A DNA stretch of 64,000 bases from Burkholderia oklahomensis C6786 (GTDB taxonomy: Bacteria > Pseudomonadota > Gammaproteobacteria > Burkholderiales > Burkholderiaceae). The notes below the pieces were generated by a model. It did not search any database, was not told the DNA's origin, and saw only the letters and a program-made list of their open reading frames with translations. Location of the stretch: the NCBI RefSeq assembly GCF_000959365.1, contig NZ_CP009555.1, positions 1,116,001 through 1,180,000 on the forward strand, read 5' to 3'. A program made the position numbers and the translations under genes. Shown piece by piece: positions 1-9,094 of this stretch (within the stretch, counting starts at the first letter, position 1; every line of letters begins with the position of its first letter).

Positions 1-576
1 CAGCGAGAACGCGTGCGCGAGCGTGCCGCCGATCGTGACCGGCCCGTGATTGCGCAGCAGCAGCACCGGCCGCCCCGCCGCGCTGTCGACGATCCGCTTG
101 CCTTCGTCAAGCCGCACGGTGATGCCTTCGAAATCGTGATAAGCGACCCTGCCGTACAGTTGCGCCGCATAGAAGTTCGAGAACGACAGCCCGTGCCGCG
201 ACGCGCAGACGGCCATCGTCGGCGTCGTGTGCACGTGCATCACGCAATGCGCGCCGGGCAGCGCCGCATGAATCGCCGCATGAAACGTGAAGCCCGCCGG
301 ATTGATCGGCCAGTCCGCATGGCCGACCGGATGGCCGTCGAGATCGACCTTCACGAGATTCGACGCGCAGACCTCGCGGTAATGCAGCCCGAACGGATTG
401 ATCAGGAAGCGTGCGTCTTCGCCCGGCACGCGCAGCGAGATGTGGTTGTAGATCAGCTCGCTCCAGCCGAGATGATCGAAGATCCGATACGCGGCCGCCA
501 ATTGAACGCGCGCTTGCCACTCCGCTTCGGCAAACCGCGACGGGCGGGCGAACGGCTGGTTCGGCGCGTGAGTCAT
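1..576 (-). CDS. Class II aldolase/adducin family protein (3' end outside window)
   Basis: This is a minus-strand gene starting at an ATG at 576 (MTHAPNQPFARPSRF) and running off the left edge, so about 192 residues are visible. The AraD/FucA-type class II aldolase fold is recognisable. The metal-binding segment HVHTTPTMAV lies near residue 112, preceded by the stretch NHISLRVPGED near residue 45, and a second conserved piece, LLLRNHGPVTIGG, is near residue 175. Family members are zinc-dependent aldolases or epimerases acting on sugar phosphates and small hydroxy-acids; some are of unknown substrate. The substrate cannot be told from this fragment. It lies about 100 bp downstream of the YcaO gene on the same strand, so read-through from the TOMM operon is possible, but nothing indicates a role in peptide modification. 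Confidence 0.85.
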   Translation of the reverse strand, partial: MTHAPNQPFARPSRFAEAEWQARVQLAAAYRIFDHLGWSELIYNHISLRVPGEDARFLINPFGLHYREVCASNLVKVDLDGHPVGHADWPINPAGFTFHAAIHAALPGAHCVMHVHTTPTMAVCASRHGLSFSNFYAAQLYGRVAYHDFEGITVRLDEGKRIVDSAAGRPVLLLRNHGPVTIGGTLAHAFSL

Positions 577-676
577 GTCGTGCGTTCCTTGTCGAATGGA
601 ATCGATGCGAACGCGCCGCGCACGCGAACCGGGCGCGGCGCCCCGGACCCGGCGGCCGAAGCCGCCGGAGTTGCCG

Positions 677-2935
677 CTACAGAAACAGCAGCGCGCGATT
701 GAGTTCGTCTTCGTCGCGCGGCCGCTCGCGCCAGCCTTCGAGAACGGGCACCGAATACAGCCGCCGCGCGCCGAAGCGCGGCCAGAAGTGGCAAAGGCCG
801 GGCGCGATCACCTGCACGACCGGCAGGCCGATGTCCGGCCGCGTCTTGTCGACGACGAGCGTATCGATTCCCGCCGCCGACAGCCGTGCGACGCAGCGCC
901 CGATGTCGCCCTTCAGATCGGCGGCGGCGCGCGGCGCACTCGTCGCACCCGTCGCGCGCGTCGGCGGCAGCGCGGCGTCGGGATGGAGAAACGCGTCGCT
1001 CGACAGCTTGTCGACGTCCCATGGCGGCGGCGCCGACGCGCCGACGTCGAGCAGCTGATTCACCTCGGTGAGCGCGCGCTGCAGCGCGATCCGGCTGTCG
1101 AGATGGCAGCCGAAGCCGATCGAGAAGCGCCCCGTCGCGTCTTCGCGCGCGAGCGCGACGAAGACGGGAATGCGCAGGTCGTGCGTGATGTCGAGCGCCC
1201 AAAGACGCCAGCCGAACGATGCGTATTCGGCGACGAGCGCGTCGAAGTACGGATCGCCGAAGCTCGCGATGTCGATGCTCGGCCGGCAAAGTTCGTTGTA
1301 CCACCAGATCGCGACCGCATCGCGCTCGACGAGCTCGAGCAAGCCTTGCAGGATCGCTTCCTCGATGCACGCGCCCGCCGCGCAGCCGTTCGGGTTGTGC
1401 ACGCAATAGGCGGCGCCGCTCGACGCGGGCGCTTCCGCATAGCAGTAGCCGAGCGGCACGAGCCGCCGCACGCCCGTCGCGATCGACCATGCGGGCGTCC
1501 AGTCGATCACGCTGTGCGGCGTGAAGCGCTGCGGCACCTGTTTGCGCGGATCGTCGGTCGTCGCGTTATGGCGCTCACGCCGTTCGAACTGGCGATCGCT
1601 ATACTGCTGCAGCGCGTTGACGTCGATCGGCCCGCCACCCGGCGGCGCCTGCGCGGACAATTCCGCGAGACTGCCGCGCAGCGTCGCTTCGTCGCCCTGA
1701 TAAACGCCGCTGAACCGTTCGAGCGCCTCGGCGAGCGCGCTCGCGCGCGCCTGCGCGTCGCTCGCGCCCTTGCCCGAGCACAGCTTGTCGAACCGGTTCT
1801 CGCGCGGTGCGCTCTGTGGACACACCAGATAGCCCGCGACGTACACGTGCCGCATGCCGGCGTTGCGCGCCGGCATCGGATGCAGGTAGGCGATCGGGCC
1901 GCTCACCGGAGAAATCAGATGTCCGTAGCGTTTGAAGAGTTCGCCCGCGGCGAGCGTCCGATAGCCGCCTTCGCGACGCGCGCCCTCGCCCCCGTCCATC
2001 GCGGCGAGCGTCACCGGACGCTCGGCCTGCTCGCGCATCCATGCCGGATTCCCGCAGCGCGGGCATTGCGGCCGCCGGACCACGCGATGCGCGGCGGTCG
2101 CGAGCGTATCGATGCGCAGCGACACGATGTGCGAACCCGCATGACGACGACGCTGCGCGTTTACCGCGAGCTGCTCGACGAACGATGCGACGAGCGCCGC
2201 GACGGCGGCGGCGCTCGCGCGGCTGTGCGCAGGCGGCAGACGCGCCGCGTCGCCGCCGTGCACGCGCGCGAGCAGCGCTTCGACCGGACGGTTCAGCGCC
2301 GTCCAGTAGCGCACGCATTCGATGCAGGGCGGTGCATCGGCCGCGCCCGGCGACGCCGCGAGCGGGCCGATCAACGGCCCGAGCAGCGGCTCCACGCGAT
2401 CGGGTGCGACGACGAAGAGCGCGCCGCCTCGCGCGGCCGCGCGTTCGGCGGCATCGATCAATCCGGCGCGGCCGTGTCCGTCCGTCAATGCGATCGTCAT
2501 CGGCGCATCCGGCACGACGTCGATCCCGCACGCGGCGAACGCATCGAGCTGCGCGCGCGGCTCCACGCCGAACGCCTCGACGGCGATCGCGAGCCGCGAT
2601 GCGACGCCGCTCGCCGCGTCGCCGTCGATGCCCGTGCGCTCGAAGAAGCCGATCGCGGCGTCGCGCTCGCTCGGCGCGTCGGCGCGCACGTAGCCGCGCC
2701 GCACGAGATGATCGAGCGCGGCGAGCACCTCCCATTCGGAAAACCGCGCGGCCAGCGTCGCGAACGTCTGCGCGATCGTGAGGCCGTCGCGGATGCACGC
2801 GGCCAGCGCGGGAAACACGTCGCCCGGCAGCACCGAGCGCCTGAATTCGTCCACCACGTACAACGCGCCGGGACCGGCGTCGCGCACCAGCAGATGCGGT
2901 TTGAAACGCAGCACGCGCGAGAAGTCGTCGAGCAT
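677..2935 (-). CDS. TOMM cyclodehydratase: ThiF-like/YcaO fusion
   Basis: A protein of about 752 residues. The N-terminal ~330 residues match the leader-binding, E1/ThiF-derived 'cyclodehydratase' domain of azole-forming clusters, with two CxxC pairs expected to hold zinc (CIECVRYW near residue 205; CPRCGNPAWM near residue 295). The rest is a YcaO domain, with the conserved stretches QARASALAEALERFSG, NGCAAGACIEEAILQGLLEL and ERDAVAIWWYNE. YcaO enzymes use ATP to cyclise Cys, Ser or Thr side chains onto the peptide backbone, giving azolines. The C-terminus (NRALLFL) lacks the PxPxP tail common in this class. I prefer the ATG at 2935 over a GTG at 2941. It is the last gene of the minus-strand operon and directly follows the two precursor peptides. 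No flavin dehydrogenase is seen nearby, so the product may stay at the azoline stage. Confidence 0.9.
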   Translation of the reverse strand: MLDDFSRVLRFKPHLLVRDAGPGALYVVDEFRRSVLPGDVFPALAACIRDGLTIAQTFATLAARFSEWEVLAALDHLVRRGYVRADAPSERDAAIGFFERTGIDGDAASGVASRLAIAVEAFGVEPRAQLDAFAACGIDVVPDAPMTIALTDGHGRAGLIDAAERAAARGGALFVVAPDRVEPLLGPLIGPLAASPGAADAPPCIECVRYWTALNRPVEALLARVHGGDAARLPPAHSRASAAAVAALVASFVEQLAVNAQRRRHAGSHIVSLRIDTLATAAHRVVRRPQCPRCGNPAWMREQAERPVTLAAMDGGEGARREGGYRTLAAGELFKRYGHLISPVSGPIAYLHPMPARNAGMRHVYVAGYLVCPQSAPRENRFDKLCSGKGASDAQARASALAEALERFSGVYQGDEATLRGSLAELSAQAPPGGGPIDVNALQQYSDRQFERRERHNATTDDPRKQVPQRFTPHSVIDWTPAWSIATGVRRLVPLGYCYAEAPASSGAAYCVHNPNGCAAGACIEEAILQGLLELVERDAVAIWWYNELCRPSIDIASFGDPYFDALVAEYASFGWRLWALDITHDLRIPVFVALAREDATGRFSIGFGCHLDSRIALQRALTEVNQLLDVGASAPPPWDVDKLSSDAFLHPDAALPPTRATGATSAPRAAADLKGDIGRCVARLSAAGIDTLVVDKTRPDIGLPVVQVIAPGLCHFWPRFGARRLYSVPVLEGWRERPRDEDELNRALLFL

Positions 2936-3028
2936 CGTCACCCCGTATCGGATACCGCGATCGGAATGGGCGGCGCAGCCCGCGAGCGAAACGCTTCGGG
3001 CCGCGCCGCCCGTCGCCCTGTGAACGGC

Positions 3029-3388
3029 TCAGCAGCAGGTGAACAGATAAGCCGGTCCGGCGTCGTTATACGCGGCGAGCGCGATGCCCTCCTCGGCGAC
3101 GTCGCCCGGCCGCGTCGGGATGCCGACGCTCATCGCGTTGAGCGGCAGGTGCCAGCGCCGCGTATGCGACTTCCACCCATACCCGTCTCTCGGATTCGCT
3201 TCGACGACCTTGAGATTCAGGATCCACGGACAGCGATAGTCGAGATAGCGTTCGAGCGCGTCGTAAGGATCGGCTAGCAGCTTCTGCCTGAATTCTTCGT
3301 TCTCCCAAGACAGCGCGATCGCGCGCAGATAGACTTCCTGGAACTCGAGCATCGATTCCTGGGTGGGGAGTGCGTTGTTGTCGGCCAT
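3029..3388 (-). CDS. TOMM precursor peptide B (BMA_0021/BMA_0022-type, nitrile-hydratase-like leader)
   Basis: A 119-residue protein starting at the ATG at 3388, behind a strong AAGGAG at a good distance. The body resembles the nitrile hydratase alpha-subunit-like leader (NHLP), with FRQKLLADPYDALERYLDYR followed by NLKVVEANPRD and WHLPLNAM. That is the usual order of helix plus strand in this precursor class. The C-terminus ends AYLFTCC: a Thr-Cys-Cys triplet at the extreme end, an obvious candidate for heterocyclisation by the downstream YcaO enzyme. One further Cys lies in the leader part (DYRCPW). The gene starts two bases after the stop of the sister precursor, so the two are co-translated. 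The family assignment comes from recognition of the Burkholderia two-precursor TOMM family; the modified residues are inferred. Confidence 0.85.
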   Translation of the reverse strand: MADNNALPTQESMLEFQEVYLRAIALSWENEEFRQKLLADPYDALERYLDYRCPWILNLKVVEANPRDGYGWKSHTRRWHLPLNAMSVGIPTRPGDVAEEGIALAAYNDAGPAYLFTCC

Positions 3389-3389
3389 G

Positions 3390-3752
3390 TCAGATCTCCT
3401 TGCGGTCCGGTCCAAACAGACTGATGTGCTTCGCGTTGTACGCGGCGAGCGCGGCCGCCCGCTCTTCCGGCGGCGGCGCCGGCGGCAGCGCGAGCTCGAG
3501 CGTGTTGGTCTCGTTCGTCGTCCAGCCGCCGTTCGTGAGCGGCGTCCACTTCGCGCTGTGCTCGTGCACCTTCAGATGCATCTTCACCGGGAACCGATAG
3601 TCGAAGTACTCGTGCAGCGCTTCGACCGGATCGACAATCAACTGCGCGCGAAACTTCGGGTCGTGCCAGGCCGCCGCAATCGCCTGCACGATCACGGCGC
3701 GGTATTCGAGAAACTGGTCGTACGACGGCATACTGGGGCTTTGGTCCATCAT
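3390..3752 (-). CDS. TOMM precursor peptide A (BMA_0021/BMA_0022-type, nitrile-hydratase-like leader)
   Basis: A 120-residue sister of precursor B with the same layout: FRAQLIVDPVEALHEYFDYR, then KMHLKVHEHSAKW and a beta-rich segment. An ATG at 3752 (MMDQSPS) lies behind GGGAG. Unlike B it has no cysteine at all, and its tail is polar (HISLFGPDRKEI), so at most Ser/Thr could be cyclised. It may instead be a structural or carrier partner. Both paralogues share the leader-like part and differ at the C-terminus, consistent with a two-component product or with a substrate/chaperone pair. It lies 29 bp downstream of the kinase/cyclase gene in the same operon. Confidence 0.82.
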   Translation of the reverse strand: MMDQSPSMPSYDQFLEYRAVIVQAIAAAWHDPKFRAQLIVDPVEALHEYFDYRFPVKMHLKVHEHSAKWTPLTNGGWTTNETNTLELALPPAPPPEERAAALAAYNAKHISLFGPDRKEI

Positions 3753-3781
3753 CGCTCTTCTCCCGTGGTTGAACGGAGTTC

Positions 3782-6700
3782 TCATTGCAACTCACGCAGC
3801 TCCGCCTGCGCTTTCTTCACGATTCGAGCCATGCCGCCCTGCTTCGCGACGGCGGCGGCCTGCGCGCACAACGCCTCGACGGCGTCGCCCGCGCGGCGCC
3901 CGTGCGCTTCGTGCACGCAGCGCGCTTTCTTGAGCAGCAGTTCGGCGACGTAGTAGCGTTCGTCCATCGATTCGGCGAGCGCGAGACATTGGTCGAGCGT
4001 CGCGACGGCGGACTGCCAATCGCCGCGCGCGGCGTCGATGTCGGCGACGACCGACGCGTAATAAGTGAGTCCCAGCAAGCATCCCGATGCGCGCAGCGCC
4101 TCGACGTTCGCGAGCGCCGCGTCGCGATCGCCGTCGCACCACGCGTGCACGACGGCCGCGTAGCGCTCGACCGCATTGAGCCCGTAGCAGCGCGACAGCC
4201 GCAGCACCGCGTCCGACGTCACGCGCGCGCCGTCGCGATCGCCCGCGCATTGCTGCATCCGCGCGAGATACATCATCGTCACGCCGATCGTCGGCAGATG
4301 GTCGCTGCAGGTCGCGAGATGGACCGCATCGTGCGCGAGCGCGAGCGTATGCGCGACGTCGTCGTCGATGCCCCACAGCACGCTCGCGCGCGCGGTCAGC
4401 GCCCACGCGCGCGTATCGAGGCCGAACGTGCGGCGATGGTCGGCGTCGCGGCGCGGGTCGTACGCGGCGAGCGCCGCGTCGAACGCGTCGAGCGCGAGCG
4501 TGTAGTGGCCGTCGATCCAGAGGCTCATCCCGTGCAGCGTGTCGGCGGCGACGCCGAGATCCGCGCGCGCCGACGTGCGCGCGAGATCCGATAGCTGCGC
4601 GCCGATGCGGCGCACCGCCGCGCGATCGCCCGCGACGTGGTGATACACGGCGATCGTCCATAACGCGCTCGCCGCCGCCTTCGCGTCGCGCAGCGCGCCG
4701 ACGCGCGACAGCACGCGATCGGTGTGCTCGCGCACGCGCGGCTCGCCCCAGCCGTCGCGCGCCATCTGCGCATGCGCGAGCGTCAGGTCGACCGCGACCG
4801 CATCTTCTTCCTGCCCCGGATAGTCGCAATGCAGCAGCCAGCCGCGCGCGGCGCCCGCATAGCGGATCGCGTCGTCGTGCAGCGCGCGCTCGAGCGCGCG
4901 GCGCGCCGAAGCGATGCCATGCGGCACCGCGTCGGCGAACGCATGCGCGTGCGCGAAATGATCGGCGATGCTCGCGGACCGCGCCGCCGGATCGCCGCCC
5001 GCGGGACGCGCGAGCAACGCCTGCGCGACACGCCGGTGATTCGCGCGGCGCATCGCGGCCGGCATCGATTCATACGCGGCCTCGCGCAGCAGCGCGTGGC
5101 GGAACACGTAAGTCGCGCCGCCGATCCGGTGCTGCGCGTACAGCACGCGGCCTTCGAGCAGCCGCCGCAGGCGATCGTCGAGCTCCGCGCCCGCGTGCGG
5201 CGACACGTCGGCGAGCAGCCGCGCGTCGACTTCGAGGCCGATCGTCGCGGCGAGCTGCACGGTGTCGAGCGCGTCGTCCGCGCGTTCGAGCGCAAGCTCG
5301 AGCGTCTCGCGCAGGCTGCCCGGCAACGGACAACGCCCCGCCTCGGCGAGATCCGGCAAGCGCCCGCCCGCCGCCGGCACGATGCCGCCGAATGCGAGCG
5401 CGCGCATCGTTTCCTCGACGTACAGCGGCACGCCGCCCGTGCGCTTCACGAGGAAGTCGAGCGCCGCGCGGTCCGCGCCCGCATCGGGCATCAGCGACAC
5501 GATCAGGTTGCGCGTCGCGGCCGCCGACAGCCGGCGCAGCATCAGCCGCTCGGCGCCGCGGCGCCAGCGCTCGAGCTGTTCCGGCCGCGACGTCAGCACG
5601 ACGCACACGGCCGCGCAGGCCGGGTGACGCGCGAGCGCGTCGAGAAAATCGCCTGTCGCGCTGTCGACCCATTGCACGTCGTCGACGATCAACAGCACGG
5701 GGCCGCCGCCGCCGAGCGAGCCGAGCAACTGGCACAGCACGTCGAAGAGCGCCTGCTGCTGCCGCGCGCCCGACCAGCGCAGCTTGTCGGCGCCGCCCGG
5801 CAGGCCGAGCCACGCGGCGAGCGTCGCTCGGGCGGACGCGCGATCGCCGTCGAACGCTTCGAGCATCCGGTCGAGCGCCTGCGGATCGCCCGCATCGAGC
5901 TGCCAGTGCGCACGCACGAAGCGCAGGATCGGAAACAGCGCGTGGTTCGTCTGCTCCGGCAGGCACACGCACGCGGCGCACGCGCCGCGCTGCGCGCGCA
6001 CCGTCTCGCGCAGCGCGTGCACGAGCCGCGACTTGCCGATCCCCGGCTCGCCGACGACGAGCGTCGCGCGCCGCTCGGCCGTGTGCCGGCCGCCCGCCGC
6101 CGCGCGCACCGCGTCGCGCCACGCACGCGCGAGCGCCGCCTGCTCGCGGTCGCGTCCGACGATCGGCGCCGCGTCGCCGAGCTCGAGCGACTCGAACGGC
6201 CCGCGCTCGTAGCGCTCGCCGAGCAGCTCGCGCACCGGCCGCGGCGCCGCGCCGGGCGCGGCGAACGCGAGCGGGGTCGCCGCGGCGTCGACGTGACGCT
6301 CGAGCGCGCGCGCCGCTTCGTCGCTCAACAGGATGCGGCCCGGCTGCGCGACGCGCTGCAGGCCGACGGCCGCGCTCGCGATCGCGCCGCCCGACGCGCC
6401 GCGCGCATTCGCGAGCGCCGTGCCGACGTGGATCGCGCCCGCGATCTCGATGCGCCACGCGGGCTCGCGCGCGCCGTCGGCCGCCGGCTGCGGCGCGCTC
6501 GACGCCTGCCCCGCGTGCCGCGTCATTTCGAGCGCCGCGCGGCACGCGCGCTGCGCGGGCCGATCGATCCCTTCCGGATAGCCGAAGTAGAACAGCAGCG
6601 TGTCGCCGAGCGCGCCCGCGACGTGGCCGCCGTAGCGCACCGCGATGTCCGAGCAGCGCGTGAGCCAGTGCGCGTGGAATGCGTCGAGCGCCTCTTCGGC

Positions 6701-7813
6701 CGCCGCCGCGTCGTCCGGCTGCGCGCCGCCCGCGACGACCGCGACGCGGCAGCACAGCGCGGTGACCTGCCGACGTCCGACGGGCGCGTCGACGGCGGTC
6801 TGCCTGCCGCGCTCGCCGTACGCGACGCCCGGCTCCGCCTGCGCGCGCCGCCCGTAGCGCAGGCCGCCGACGAGCCCCGGAAAATGGATCGCGCGAAACC
6901 GGTTCGCGAGCGCCTGCGCGGACTCCGCACGCTGTCGCGGATCCTTGTTCAGCGCATCGCGCAACACGTCGCCGAGCGGATGCGCGGCGATCGCGGGCGG
7001 CAGCGCGACGTCGACGGGGCTCAGATGCTGATACAGCACGTCCGCGACGCTCGCGCCCTGCATCACCGGATGCCCGGTCAGGCATTCGATCACCATCAGG
7101 CCCCACGCGTAGAAGTCGCTTTTCGCGGTCGGCGGCTCGCCGCGCAGTTGCTCCGGCGCGCAATACTGCGGCGAGCCCAGCACCTCGGTCGTCGCGGTGA
7201 GCGTCAGCTCGTCGGCCGCGTGCGCATCCGGCAGCAGCGCGCCGATTCCGAAGTCGAGGATCTTCGCGCGCGGCTCGCCGTCGATCGTCGTCACCATCAC
7301 GTTCTGCGGCTTCAGGTCGCGATGCACGACGCCGCTCGCGTGCGCATGCGCGAGACCGTCGAGCACCTGCGCCATCAGCACGCCCGTCGCCTCGGCAGGC
7401 AGCGCGCCATCGGCCGCGAGCAGCGCGCGCAGCGTGCGGCCCTCGACGTGCTCGAACACCGCGAACAGCAGGCCGTCCGGCGTCTCGCCGTTGTCGAGCA
7501 GCGCGACGACGTTCGGATGCGACAGCCGCGCGCACAGCGTCATCTCGCGGCGAAAGCGCGCGCGCAGGCGGGTGCGTTCGCGCGCGCCGCGCGGCGCGTC
7601 CTCGCGCAGCAGCTTGACGGCGACGCGCTGCGACGTGTCGAGCCGGATCGCTTCAAGCACGCGGCCCGCGCCGCCTTCGCCCAGCACCGCGCCGAGCCGG
7701 TAGCGATGCTCGCCCTGCAGCTCGTCGCCTTCGCCGGGCAGCGGCGGCGCGAGCACACGCGGCGCGCGGCGATTGCCGGCGCGCATGCGTTCGGCCAGAA
7801 CGGAAGAAGACAT
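3782..7813 (-). CDS. TOMM-system Ser/Thr kinase / nucleotide cyclase / AAA ATPase fusion protein
   Basis: A large multidomain protein of about 1343 residues, taken from the ATG at 7813 because an upstream extension would run through the FHA gene. An N-terminal eukaryote-type protein kinase shows GEGGAGRV, the lysine in VAVKLL, HRDLKPQNV, DFGIG and SPQYCAPEQ. A class III adenylate/guanylate cyclase-like domain follows (RYGGHVAGALGDTLLFYFG and the region after it). Next is an AAA/STAND ATPase with Walker A GEPGIGKSR and Walker B VLLIVDDVQW. The rest is a long helical TPR-like C-terminus. This architecture is the one I know as the 'TOMM system kinase/cyclase fusion protein' of Burkholderia-type TOMM loci. 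It probably senses a signal and controls the cluster together with the FHA protein. Its start is 10 bp from the FHA gene's stop. Confidence 0.9.
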   Translation of the reverse strand: MSSSVLAERMRAGNRRAPRVLAPPLPGEGDELQGEHRYRLGAVLGEGGAGRVLEAIRLDTSQRVAVKLLREDAPRGARERTRLRARFRREMTLCARLSHPNVVALLDNGETPDGLLFAVFEHVEGRTLRALLAADGALPAEATGVLMAQVLDGLAHAHASGVVHRDLKPQNVMVTTIDGEPRAKILDFGIGALLPDAHAADELTLTATTEVLGSPQYCAPEQLRGEPPTAKSDFYAWGLMVIECLTGHPVMQGASVADVLYQHLSPVDVALPPAIAAHPLGDVLRDALNKDPRQRAESAQALANRFRAIHFPGLVGGLRYGRRAQAEPGVAYGERGRQTAVDAPVGRRQVTALCCRVAVVAGGAQPDDAAAAEEALDAFHAHWLTRCSDIAVRYGGHVAGALGDTLLFYFGYPEGIDRPAQRACRAALEMTRHAGQASSAPQPAADGAREPAWRIEIAGAIHVGTALANARGASGGAIASAAVGLQRVAQPGRILLSDEAARALERHVDAAATPLAFAAPGAAPRPVRELLGERYERGPFESLELGDAAPIVGRDREQAALARAWRDAVRAAAGGRHTAERRATLVVGEPGIGKSRLVHALRETVRAQRGACAACVCLPEQTNHALFPILRFVRAHWQLDAGDPQALDRMLEAFDGDRASARATLAAWLGLPGGADKLRWSGARQQQALFDVLCQLLGSLGGGGPVLLIVDDVQWVDSATGDFLDALARHPACAAVCVVLTSRPEQLERWRRGAERLMLRRLSAAATRNLIVSLMPDAGADRAALDFLVKRTGGVPLYVEETMRALAFGGIVPAAGGRLPDLAEAGRCPLPGSLRETLELALERADDALDTVQLAATIGLEVDARLLADVSPHAGAELDDRLRRLLEGRVLYAQHRIGGATYVFRHALLREAAYESMPAAMRRANHRRVAQALLARPAGGDPAARSASIADHFAHAHAFADAVPHGIASARRALERALHDDAIRYAGAARGWLLHCDYPGQEEDAVAVDLTLAHAQMARDGWGEPRVREHTDRVLSRVGALRDAKAAASALWTIAVYHHVAGDRAAVRRIGAQLSDLARTSARADLGVAADTLHGMSLWIDGHYTLALDAFDAALAAYDPRRDADHRRTFGLDTRAWALTARASVLWGIDDDVAHTLALAHDAVHLATCSDHLPTIGVTMMYLARMQQCAGDRDGARVTSDAVLRLSRCYGLNAVERYAAVVHAWCDGDRDAALANVEALRASGCLLGLTYYASVVADIDAARGDWQSAVATLDQCLALAESMDERYYVAELLLKKARCVHEAHGRRAGDAVEALCAQAAAVAKQGGMARIVKKAQAELRELQ

Positions 7814-7823
7814 GAAGTGCCGC

Positions 7824-8864
7824 TCAGCCCAGCGGCGCGGGCGAGACGAACGTCGACGCGCCGCGCGCGGCCGGTTCGGGCAGCGGCGCGAAAGCGTCGG
7901 CCTCGACCGACTGGCATTCGAGCCGGTCGCCGCGCACGACGCGGAACGCGAGCGCGCCGAAACGCACGCCGCCGCGACGGCGCTCGACGAGTTCGGCGGA
8001 GCCGGGCGACAGGAGCGGCAGGAATTGCGCGCGGGCGCGATGGATCTGCACGTTGACGTGCGATTCGTCGAGACCGAGCATGCGCGCGAGCATGTCGAGC
8101 TCGATCCAGCCCTGCGATGCGGCGTCGTAGCCCGCTCGAGCATCGGCGAAGCGCGCGCGGGCGAGCGTCACGAGGCAGTAGTGATGGGCGCGCGCGCCGA
8201 GATCGATGACGCCGCCGCGCGTGTGCAGCGTCGCCGTCACGTGCTCCTCGTCGCGGCTCACCGTGAAGTCGATTCGCTGCGGCAGCATCGCGTCCTGCGC
8301 GGCGCGCGGCAGCGCGGCCGTCACGCTGCGATGCGCGAGCACCAATTGCCACGCGAAATCGCCGCAGATCACCGCATCGCCGTCGTGCAGCACGCGCGAC
8401 GGCGTCGTGTCGTCGCAGAGCCAGTCGCCCTGCGCGGAGCGGCTGACCGTGGTCGCCGCGCCCGGCAGCGTCTGCGCGCGATCGAGCACGATCGGCTGCG
8501 CGGGCGAGCGCAGCGGCCACAGCATGTCGACCGGCTCGCCGAGCTGGCGGGCCCGCCAGCGAACCGAGCCGGCGCTGCCGAACTGGATCAGGTCGCCGTC
8601 GGTCAGCACCACCCGCTCGCCTTCGCCGACGAATCTCCCGGACACGAACGTGCCATTGCGGCCGTGGTCGTGCAGTTCCCACTGCCCCGCCGCCCCCCAG
8701 CAGATGCTCGCATGGATGCGCGACACGTAAGGATCGGCGATGACCGTATCGCAGCGCTGCGGATCGCGACCCAATACGTGGTGCGCGCGCAGCAGACAGG
8801 ATTCCCCGGAAAGACCGTTTTCCAATAACGCCATTTCGTCGACCTGCGGAAAGATGCACGACAT
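7824..8864 (-). CDS. FHA-domain protein, first gene of the TOMM operon
   Basis: A protein of about 346 residues. The N-terminal forkhead-associated domain has the core pattern HVLGRDPQRCDTVI, YVSRIHASICW and HDHGRNGTFVSGR, with the Arg, Ser and Asn of a phosphothreonine-binding loop present. The C-terminal third contains a helix-turn-helix-like stretch (WIELDMLARMLGLDESHVN) resembling a winged-helix effector, so it may bind DNA. The natural ligand would be phosphothreonine made by the kinase encoded next to it. The start at 8864 is the outermost ATG; a later Met (MALLENG, 8834) is possible. Confidence 0.8.
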   Translation of the reverse strand: MSCIFPQVDEMALLENGLSGESCLLRAHHVLGRDPQRCDTVIADPYVSRIHASICWGAAGQWELHDHGRNGTFVSGRFVGEGERVVLTDGDLIQFGSAGSVRWRARQLGEPVDMLWPLRSPAQPIVLDRAQTLPGAATTVSRSAQGDWLCDDTTPSRVLHDGDAVICGDFAWQLVLAHRSVTAALPRAAQDAMLPQRIDFTVSRDEEHVTATLHTRGGVIDLGARAHHYCLVTLARARFADARAGYDAASQGWIELDMLARMLGLDESHVNVQIHRARAQFLPLLSPGSAELVERRRGGVRFGALAFRVVRGDRLECQSVEADAFAPLPEPAARGASTFVSPAPLG

Positions 8865-8970
8865 CCAGTGGCACCCCTATTTGGATATCGCGCGCGTTTT
8901 ATGTGAATGATTGACGGTCGAATATCAGATTCTGTTGAATCATAGGCAAGCGCCGCATCAGCGACAAGGC

Positions 8971-9026
8971 GTAATTGGGTGTAATGGATTTCAGCGATCA
9001 TCTCGGCTACGTTTTGTTTCACCGGC
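8971..9026 (+). promoter_or_regulatory. Shared upstream element, copy 1
   Basis: A two-block sequence: a 22-bp block at 8971-8992 (core GTGTAATGGATTTC) and GTTTCACCGGC at 9016-9026, separated by 23 bp. The same two blocks with the same 23-bp gap occur at 9959-10014 in front of the paralogous gene. The blocks start 124 bp and 126 bp before the respective ATGs. The sequence between the blocks is not conserved, as expected for a promoter or activator site rather than a recent duplication. A short dyad, GCCGxATGCCGGC, follows in both. Confidence 0.6.
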
Positions 9027-9094
9027 GCGGCCGTATGCCGGCGAAGATTCAATATTCCGAAAATGTTACGGATATCTAGCGTTTGGAGATCACC

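Noticed and set aside
575..3277. A 900-residue plus-strand open frame opposite the YcaO gene
   Set aside because: Low-complexity Arg-rich translation without recognisable features; the minus strand carries YcaO and precursor motifs.
4724..8056. A 1110-residue plus-strand open frame opposite the kinase/cyclase gene
   Set aside because: Same antisense artefact; kinase, cyclase and ATPase motifs are all on the minus strand.
7814..8143. N-terminal extension of the kinase/cyclase protein
   Set aside because: It would overlap the FHA gene in another frame and adds a Ser/Arg/Ala-rich sequence with no kinase features. ATG 7813 gives a normal start 10 bp after the FHA stop.
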